Positions 59,224 through 64,000 of a DNA stretch of 64,000 bases are shown piece by piece (position 1 is the stretch's first letter; each line of letters begins with the position of its first letter). The notes under the pieces were generated by a model. That model did not search any database, was not told where the DNA came from, and worked only from the letters and a program-made list of their open reading frames with translations. The position numbers and the translations under genes were made by a program. Origin of the DNA: Skermania sp. ID1734 (lineage in GTDB: Bacteria > Actinomycetota > Actinomycetes > Mycobacteriales > Mycobacteriaceae); NCBI RefSeq assembly GCF_007489285.1, contig NZ_VLIY01000014.1:62001-126000 (forward strand), given 5' to 3'.

Positions 59224-60359
59224 CGATCGGCCTTCGGTAGTCCGAGCAGCCGCTCGGCGACAATGTTGCGCTGGATTTCGTTGGTGCCGGCATAGATCGG
59301 GCCGGATAGTGAGAACAAGTACCCGTCGAGCCACGGACCTTCGAGTTCGCCGTCAGCGCCGAGCAGATCGAGCGCGGTTTCATGGATAGAAACGTCGAGC
59401 TGCGACCAGAACAGCTTGTTCACCGAGGACTCCGCGCCGAGCGCGCCGCCTTCGATCAGCCGGGTGACCGTGCTCCACGTGCTGAGCCGGTACGCTTCCG
59501 CGCCGATCCAGGCATCGACCACTCGGTCGCGGGCGGCCGTGTCGGCGGGGTCGGCCTGCTTGCGCCACAACTGGATGAGCCGATCCGTGGCCGCGTTGAA
59601 CCGGCCCGGGCTACGCAACGACAACCCGCGCTCGTTGCTCGAGGTGCTCATCGCGACGCGCCAACCGTCGTGCACGCCCCCGATCACGTCGGCATTCGGC
59701 ACAAAGACGTTGTCGAAGAACAACTCCGCAAAGCCCGGCTCACCGTCGAGTTGCGGTATCGGCCGCACCGTGACACCTTCCGCGGTGAGCGGAAACATGA
59801 AGTAGGTCAGGCCGCGGTGTCGTTCGGCCGCCGGATCGCTGCGGAAGAGGCCGAAACCCCAGTCCGCGAAGGCGGCGCGGGAATTCCAGGTCTTCTGACC
59901 GTTCAGCAACCAGCCGCCGTCGGTCTGCGTTGCGGTCGAGCGAATACCGGCCAGGTCGCTGCCCGCCTCCGGTTCGGACCAGGCTTGCGCCCAAATGTCG
60001 TCGGCTCGTGCCATGCGCGGCATGATGCGCTGCAATTGCTCGGGGGTGCCGTGCTCGAACAAGGTGGGCGCCAACAGAAAGATGCCGTTCTGGCTCACCC
60101 GGCCGGGCGCACCGGCGGCGTAGTACTCTTGCTCGAAGAGCACCCATTCCACCAAAGATGCGTCGCGCCCACCGAGTTCGGTCGGCCAGGACACCACCGA
60201 CAGTCGTGCGTCGGCCAGCGTGCGCTCCCATTCGCGATGGGCTTCGAACCCTTCGCGGGTGTCCATCGATGGCAACGGCTGTGCGGGCACGTGTTCGGCG
60301 AGAAAGTCGCGCACTTCCTGCTGAAATGTCAACTCCGCGGAATCGAGTTCCAAATCCAC
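59220..60359 (-). CDS. fadE31: Acyl-CoA dehydrogenase FadE31-like (HIP pathway)
   Basis: A 379-residue acyl-CoA dehydrogenase (AQAWSEPEAGSDLAGIRSTATQTDGGWLLNGQKTWNSRAAFADWGF; GLTYFMFPLTAEGVTVRPIPQLDGEPGFAELFFDNVFVP; GPIYAGTNEIQRNIVAERLLGLPK). Matches mycobacterial FadE31 in length (377) and position. Its stop overlaps the fadE32 start; only two bases separate it from fadD3. It carries the catalytic-Glu-bearing C-terminal features that FadE32/33 show less clearly, so it probably makes the active subunit of a heteromer. Confidence 0.9.
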   Translation of the reverse strand: MDLELDSAELTFQQEVRDFLAEHVPAQPLPSMDTREGFEAHREWERTLADARLSVVSWPTELGGRDASLVEWVLFEQEYYAAGAPGRVSQNGIFLLAPTLFEHGTPEQLQRIMPRMARADDIWAQAWSEPEAGSDLAGIRSTATQTDGGWLLNGQKTWNSRAAFADWGFGLFRSDPAAERHRGLTYFMFPLTAEGVTVRPIPQLDGEPGFAELFFDNVFVPNADVIGGVHDGWRVAMSTSSNERGLSLRSPGRFNAATDRLIQLWRKQADPADTAARDRVVDAWIGAEAYRLSTWSTVTRLIEGGALGAESSVNKLFWSQLDVSIHETALDLLGADGELEGPWLDGYLFSLSGPIYAGTNEIQRNIVAERLLGLPKADR

Positions 60360-60361
60360 TG

Positions 60362-61948
60362 CTATGTCCTGCCTTCCGCGGCCCGCAGGTCGCGCTTGAG
60401 CACTTTGCCACCAGCGTTCCGCGGCAGCACGTCGAGGAATTCCACGGTTCGCGGCACCTTGTAGTTGGCCAGATTCGCCTTGGCGTAGCCGATCACGTCG
60501 TCTGCTGATAGCGCGTGATCAGGACGGCGGACCACAAAAGCCTTGCCCACCTCGCCCATTCGGTCATCGGGGACACCGATCACGGCCGAGTCGGCGACGC
60601 CGTCCAGACGAGCCAGCACCTGTTCCACCTCGGCCGGGTATACGTTGAAGCCCCCGCAGATGTACATATCCTTGAGTCGGTCGGTGATCTTGAGGTAGCC
60701 GCGATCGTCGATGTAGCCGACATCTCCCGTGTGCAACCAGCCGTCGGAATCGATGGTCTTGGCGGTGGCTTCCGGGTCGTCGAGATATCCGAGCATCACG
60801 TTGGGGCCACGCATGAGTAACTCGCCGGTGCGGTCATCGATCCGAATCTCGAAGCCCGCGATCGGCCTCCCGCACGTCGTCGCGACAGTCACCGGGTCGT
60901 CATCGGGCCGGCACATGGTGCCGAATCCGCAACCTTCGGAGAGTCCGTAGGCCGTGAGCACAACGTCGAAGTCCAGGTCCGATTGCATTCGTTCGACCAG
61001 CGCGACCGGCACGACAGCCGCGCCCGTGACGGCAACGCGCAGGGTGGACAGTTCGAAGCGGTCCCGATCGGGATGGTCAAGGATCGACTGGTAAATGGTC
61101 GGGGGCCCAGGCAGGACGGTAATGCGTTCCGCCGCAACAGTGCTCATTGCGGTCGGTACGTCGAATACGGCCTGCGGCACGATGGTCGCTCCGGTAACCA
61201 GGCACGCCAGTATTCCGGCCTTGTAACCGAAGCTGTGGAAGAACGGGTTGATAATCAGGTAGCGATCTTGCGCGGTCAGCGTCGCGCACTCCGCCCAAGC
61301 ACGCACAACCGCCAGGGCCTGACGGTGCGCGCACATCGCGCCCTTGCTTCGACCCGTCGTACCGGACGTGAACAGAATGTCGCAAAGATCTTCGGGTGCA
61401 ATGGAATCGGCGCGCTCATCGGCTTCGGTCGGGGAGACCGCCCGCGCAAACTGGGCGACATCGTCCCATTCGAGGTCGCCGGGAGAGCCTGGAGTTGCCG
61501 TCTCGCCCACGGGTATTCGGATCACCGTGTCGAGGTCGGGGGCGTCGGTCAACTGCCGCAGTTCGGCGAGCCGGTCTTTGCCGAGGAAGCTGGCGGCAAC
61601 GAAGAGCACCCGGGAACGGGTCCGTGCAATCAGATCCGACGCCTCCGCTGCGGTGTAACGAGTGTTGATCGGGATCAGAACGCCGCCCGCGTAGTGGACT
61701 GCCAGCGCCGCCGTCACCCAATGATGGGTATTTGGCGACCAGATCGCGACGCAATCCGCACGCTGCAGTCCGCGGGCAATGAGGCCGCGTGCGACAGTCT
61801 GTACCGCCGCGAGCAGCCCGGACCAGGTGATTCGCACGTCACCGTCGACGACCGCTTCGGAATCGCCCCACGTCGCCGCGGCGTGGCGCAGCGCCATGGG
61901 CGTCGTCTGCGACGGGTCCGTCGCGGCGGGTTGAGTCACCGTTTCCAC
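60362..61948 (-). CDS. fadD3: HIP-CoA ligase FadD3
   Basis: A 528-residue acyl-CoA synthetase of the ANL superfamily. The AMP motif ILFTSGTTGRSKGAMCAHRQ, INPFFHSFGYKAGILACLVTGATIVPQ, YGLSEGCGFGTMCRPDDDPVTVATTCGRP, GWLHTGDVGYID, DRLKDMYICGGFNVYPAEVEQVLARLDGVADSAVIGVPD and the C-terminal Lys in RNAGGKVLKRDL are all present and near-identical to FadD3. FadD3 attaches CoA to the cholesterol C/D-ring product HIP, producing the KstR2 inducer. Start GTG at 61948; GTG at 61939 is a better-spaced alternative after AGGTGG. Confidence 0.95.
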   Translation of the reverse strand: METVTQPAATDPSQTTPMALRHAAATWGDSEAVVDGDVRITWSGLLAAVQTVARGLIARGLQRADCVAIWSPNTHHWVTAALAVHYAGGVLIPINTRYTAAEASDLIARTRSRVLFVAASFLGKDRLAELRQLTDAPDLDTVIRIPVGETATPGSPGDLEWDDVAQFARAVSPTEADERADSIAPEDLCDILFTSGTTGRSKGAMCAHRQALAVVRAWAECATLTAQDRYLIINPFFHSFGYKAGILACLVTGATIVPQAVFDVPTAMSTVAAERITVLPGPPTIYQSILDHPDRDRFELSTLRVAVTGAAVVPVALVERMQSDLDFDVVLTAYGLSEGCGFGTMCRPDDDPVTVATTCGRPIAGFEIRIDDRTGELLMRGPNVMLGYLDDPEATAKTIDSDGWLHTGDVGYIDDRGYLKITDRLKDMYICGGFNVYPAEVEQVLARLDGVADSAVIGVPDDRMGEVGKAFVVRRPDHALSADDVIGYAKANLANYKVPRTVEFLDVLPRNAGGKVLKRDLRAAEGRT

Positions 61949-61978
61949 CTAGCGGGTCGTTCTCGTTCCACGTTAGCA

Positions 61979-61992
61979 AGCAAGTGCTTGGT
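61979..61992. promoter_or_regulatory. KstR2 box in fadD3/fadE30 intergenic
   Basis: AGCAAGTGCTTGGT fits the KstR2 motif ANCAAGNNCTTGNT fully. It lies in the 60-bp gap between divergent fadD3 and fadE30 and should control both. Confidence 0.9.
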
Positions 61993-62008
61993 AGGTTATC
62001 CTACTCGT

Positions 62009-63199
62009 GTGACGGGTGCTGATGGCAACTCCGCAAACGCGAGGTTCGCCGAGGAGATTCGAGACTGGCTCGCCGACAACCTTGTCGGTGAGTTTGCGCA
62101 GCTGCGCGGGCTGGGCGGCCCGGGGCGCGAGCACGAGGCGTATGAGGAGCGGCTGGCCTGGGACCGCCACTTGGCTGCTGCCGGGTGGACCTGCCTGGGC
62201 TGGCCGCGCGAGTACGGCGGACGTGCGGCGACGCTGGAACAACAGGTCATCTTCCACCAGGAATACGCCCGCGCTAACGCCCCCGCACGGGTGTCGCACA
62301 TCGGGGAGGAACTGCTCGGCCCCACCTTGATGGCGTTCGGCACCGATGCCCAGAAACGCCGGTTTCTGCCCGGGATCAAGGCCGTGCGCGAACTGTGGTG
62401 TCAGGGCTACTCCGAACCGGGCGCCGGCTCCGACCTGGCCGCGGTCTCGACGACCGCGCGCCTCGACGGCGACGGATGGTCCATCAACGGTCAAAAGGTA
62501 TGGACCTCTCTTGCGCACGTCGCCGATTGGTGCTTCGTAGTCGCGCGCACAGAACCCGGGTCCAAGCGTCATCACGGCCTGTCGTACCTGCTGGTGCCGA
62601 TGAAACAGCCAGGTGTGCAGGTGCGCCCGATCCTCCAGTTGACCGAGACCTCCGAGTTCAACGAGGTGTTCTTCGACAATGCCCGCACGAGTGCAGATCT
62701 GGTCGTGGGCGCTGTCGGGGATGGCTGGCGCATTGCCATGGGCACCTTGACCTTTGAACGCGGGGTGTCCACCCTCGGTCAGCAGATCGGCTTTGCCCGT
62801 GAGTTGCAAGAGATAGTTGAGCTTGCCGAACGCAACGGCGCCGCTAGCGATCCGGTGATCCGGGACAAGCTGACCCGGGCCTGGATCGGTCTGCGGGTGA
62901 TGCGCGCGCACGCCGCGCGGACGCTCGCGAATGTCGACGCCGGCACCGGCGCGGGTGAGGCGTCGGTAGCGAAGCTGTTGTGGGCCAACTGGCATCGCGG
63001 TCTCGGCGAACTCGCGATGGAGGTCCTCGGTGCGCCGGGCTTGCTCGCTGCTGACGCGCCCGAGAACGGGCGGCTATCGGAACTGCAACGGCTCTACCTG
63101 TTCAGTCGCGCCGACACGATCTACGGCGGATCGAACGAGGTGCAGCGCAACATCCTTGCCGAGCGGGTGCTCGGCCTACCGCGAGAGGCGCGTCCATGA
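62009..63199 (+). CDS. fadE30: Acyl-CoA dehydrogenase FadE30 (HIP pathway)
   Basis: A 396-residue acyl-CoA dehydrogenase: WTCLGWPREYGGRAATLEQQVIFHQEYARANAPARVSHIGEELLGPTLMAFG, GYSEPGAGSDLAAVSTTA, INGQKVWTS, IYGGSNEVQRNILAERVLGLPRE. By order (divergent from fadD3, followed by an SDR) it is FadE30, acting after FadD3 and IpdF on the ring C/D CoA ester. GTG at 62009 is chosen; the frame stays open far upstream but that part is antisense to fadD3. No ribosome site; a TAGGTT element just upstream suggests a leaderless mRNA. Confidence 0.93.
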   Translation: MTGADGNSANARFAEEIRDWLADNLVGEFAQLRGLGGPGREHEAYEERLAWDRHLAAAGWTCLGWPREYGGRAATLEQQVIFHQEYARANAPARVSHIGEELLGPTLMAFGTDAQKRRFLPGIKAVRELWCQGYSEPGAGSDLAAVSTTARLDGDGWSINGQKVWTSLAHVADWCFVVARTEPGSKRHHGLSYLLVPMKQPGVQVRPILQLTETSEFNEVFFDNARTSADLVVGAVGDGWRIAMGTLTFERGVSTLGQQIGFARELQEIVELAERNGAASDPVIRDKLTRAWIGLRVMRAHAARTLANVDAGTGAGEASVAKLLWANWHRGLGELAMEVLGAPGLLAADAPENGRLSELQRLYLFSRADTIYGGSNEVQRNILAERVLGLPREARP

Positions 63200-64000
63200 C
63201 GGTCAACTCCCATCCGCTCGCCATCGCCCCAGCGGAGGTCGTAGGGCACGGATTGCTCACGGGTCGAACGGCTCTCGTCACCGCCGCCGCCGGAACGGGA
63301 ATCGGCTCGGCAACGGCGCGCCGGATGCTCGCCGAGGGTGCCGACGTGATCGTCTCGGACTATCACGAACGGCGTTTGGAAACCACGCGTGCCGAGCTCT
63401 CCGAAAACTATCCGGATCGACGGGTTGCCGCCGTGCCGTGCGACGTCAGCAGTTCGGAGCAGGTTGCCCGACTGTTCTCCGAAGCGGCGCAGGTAATGGG
63501 ACGGTTGGACGTCGTCGTCAACAACGCCGGCCTGGGCGGCGAGACGCCCGTCATCGACATGACTGACGAGCAGTGGGATCGCGTGCTCGACGTGACGCTG
63601 AACGGTACGTTCCGCTGTACCCGAGAGGCGTTGCGGTACTTTCGCAATGCCGGTCACGGTGGTGTGATAGTCAACAATGCCAGTGTGCTGGGGTGGCGCG
63701 CGCAACACGGCCAAGCGCACTACGCCGCCGCAAAAGCCGGCGTGATGGCGTTGACGAGGTGCAGCGCGATCGAGGCCGCAGAACTCGGCGTGCGGATCAA
63801 CGCGGTGGCGCCGAGCATCGCCACGCACGCATTCCTGGCCAAGGTAACCTCCAACGAATTGCTCGACAGGCTGGCCGCCGGTGAGGCATTCGGTCGGGCC
63901 GCGCAACCGTGGGAGGTGGCCGCGACCATCGCCATGCTGGCCAGCGATTACACCACCTACCTCACCGGTGAGGTCGTGTCGATCAGCAGCCAGCGGGCCT
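63196..64000 (+). CDS. ipdF: Short-chain dehydrogenase IpdF-like (partial)
   Basis: At least 268 residues of a classical SDR; the frame is still open at the right window edge. TAAAGTGIGSATARRMLAEGADVIVSDYHERRLE is the cofactor site (the usual TGxxxGIG is altered to TAAAGTGIG), NNAGLGG, NNASVLGW (Ser) and YAAAKAGVMALTRCSAIEAAELGVRINAVAPSIATHAFL. Position next to fadE30 and length fit M. tuberculosis Rv3559c (IpdF), which oxidises the 5-hydroxy group of the HIP-CoA derivative. ATG overlaps the fadE30 stop by ATGA. Only a few C-terminal residues should be missing. Confidence 0.88.
   Translation, partial: MTVNSHPLAIAPAEVVGHGLLTGRTALVTAAAGTGIGSATARRMLAEGADVIVSDYHERRLETTRAELSENYPDRRVAAVPCDVSSSEQVARLFSEAAQVMGRLDVVVNNAGLGGETPVIDMTDEQWDRVLDVTLNGTFRCTREALRYFRNAGHGGVIVNNASVLGWRAQHGQAHYAAAKAGVMALTRCSAIEAAELGVRINAVAPSIATHAFLAKVTSNELLDRLAAGEAFGRAAQPWEVAATIAMLASDYTTYLTGEVVSISSQRA

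Noticed and set aside
60983-62008. Long N-terminal extension of FadE30
   Set aside because: It is antisense to fadD3 and would include the KstR2 box; family similarity starts at 62009.

Overview
The window is 64 kb of high-GC actinobacterial chromosome. Gene content (KstR/KstR2-type control, hsa, ksh, kstD, fadE, CYP51, CYP123 and CYP142 genes in Mycobacterium tuberculosis-like blocks) points to a mycolic-acid-group actinomycete (Mycobacteriales, Nocardia/Rhodococcus/Mycobacterium-like). The genus cannot be fixed from this sequence. Coding density is very high: no gene-free stretch reaches 300 bases, and many genes overlap by ATGA or GTGA. I see no rRNA, tRNA, CRISPR array, insertion sequence or prophage.

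Layout. 1-7.2 kb: a 5-oxoprolinase cut by the left edge, a PfkB sugar kinase, a P-loop nucleoside-type kinase, and a zinc/manganese ABC transporter (znuABC) behind a clear Zur-type box. 7.3-9.9 kb: a trehalose-phosphatase fused to a GH15 glycosidase. 10-17.7 kb: kstR, then the sterol side-chain genes fadE34, fadE28, fadE29, chsH2, chsH1 and ltp2. 17.7-25.4 kb: unrelated genes (His-rich lipoprotein, gluconokinase, a five-gene MoxR/DUF58 membrane operon, a LysR regulator and a berberine-bridge-type FAD oxidoreductase). 25.4-33.1 kb: a lipoprotein, a type-B carboxylesterase, chsH3 and kstD, divergent from hsaE-hsaG-hsaF. 33.1-45.1 kb: a large divergon. Leftward run an aldehyde dehydrogenase, an SDR, a 3-hydroxyisobutyrate-dehydrogenase-like enzyme, a carboxymuconolactone-decarboxylase-like protein, a KstD-like flavoprotein, an LLM flavin oxidoreductase and a TetR regulator. 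Rightward run CYP123, an SDR, CYP51, a 3Fe-4S ferredoxin, a SnoaL-like protein and an unknown protein. 45.2-49.8 kb: an alpha/beta hydrolase and a sugar-type ABC importer without its ATPase. 49.8-57.1 kb: kshA, divergent from hsaA-hsaD-hsaC-hsaB, then a frameshifted acetoacetate-decarboxylase-like gene divergent from cyp142. 57.1-64 kb: the hydrindane (HIP) block fadD3-fadE31-fadE32-fadE33, divergent from fadE30 and an ipdF-like SDR cut by the right edge.

How the genes fit together. CYP142 oxidises the sterol side chain. FadE34, FadE28/29, ChsH1/H2, Ltp2 and ChsH3 serve its beta-oxidation. KstD and KshA open ring B, HsaAB/HsaC/HsaD break ring A, and HsaE/F/G turn the released 2-hydroxydienoate into pyruvate and propionyl-CoA. 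FadD3, FadE30-33 and IpdF begin work on rings C/D. Four perfect and several near-perfect KstR boxes and one perfect KstR2 box sit at the expected promoters.

The least-described features are an 18-bp operator repeated three times in the TetR/CYP51 divergon, two long near-identical palindromes that supply stop codons at convergent gene ends, a 69-bp tandem repeat carrying its own ribosome site and start codon between hsaA and hsaD, and a conserved unknown protein coupled to the CYP51 operon. Gene symbols rest on recognition of protein sequence and gene order; no search was run.
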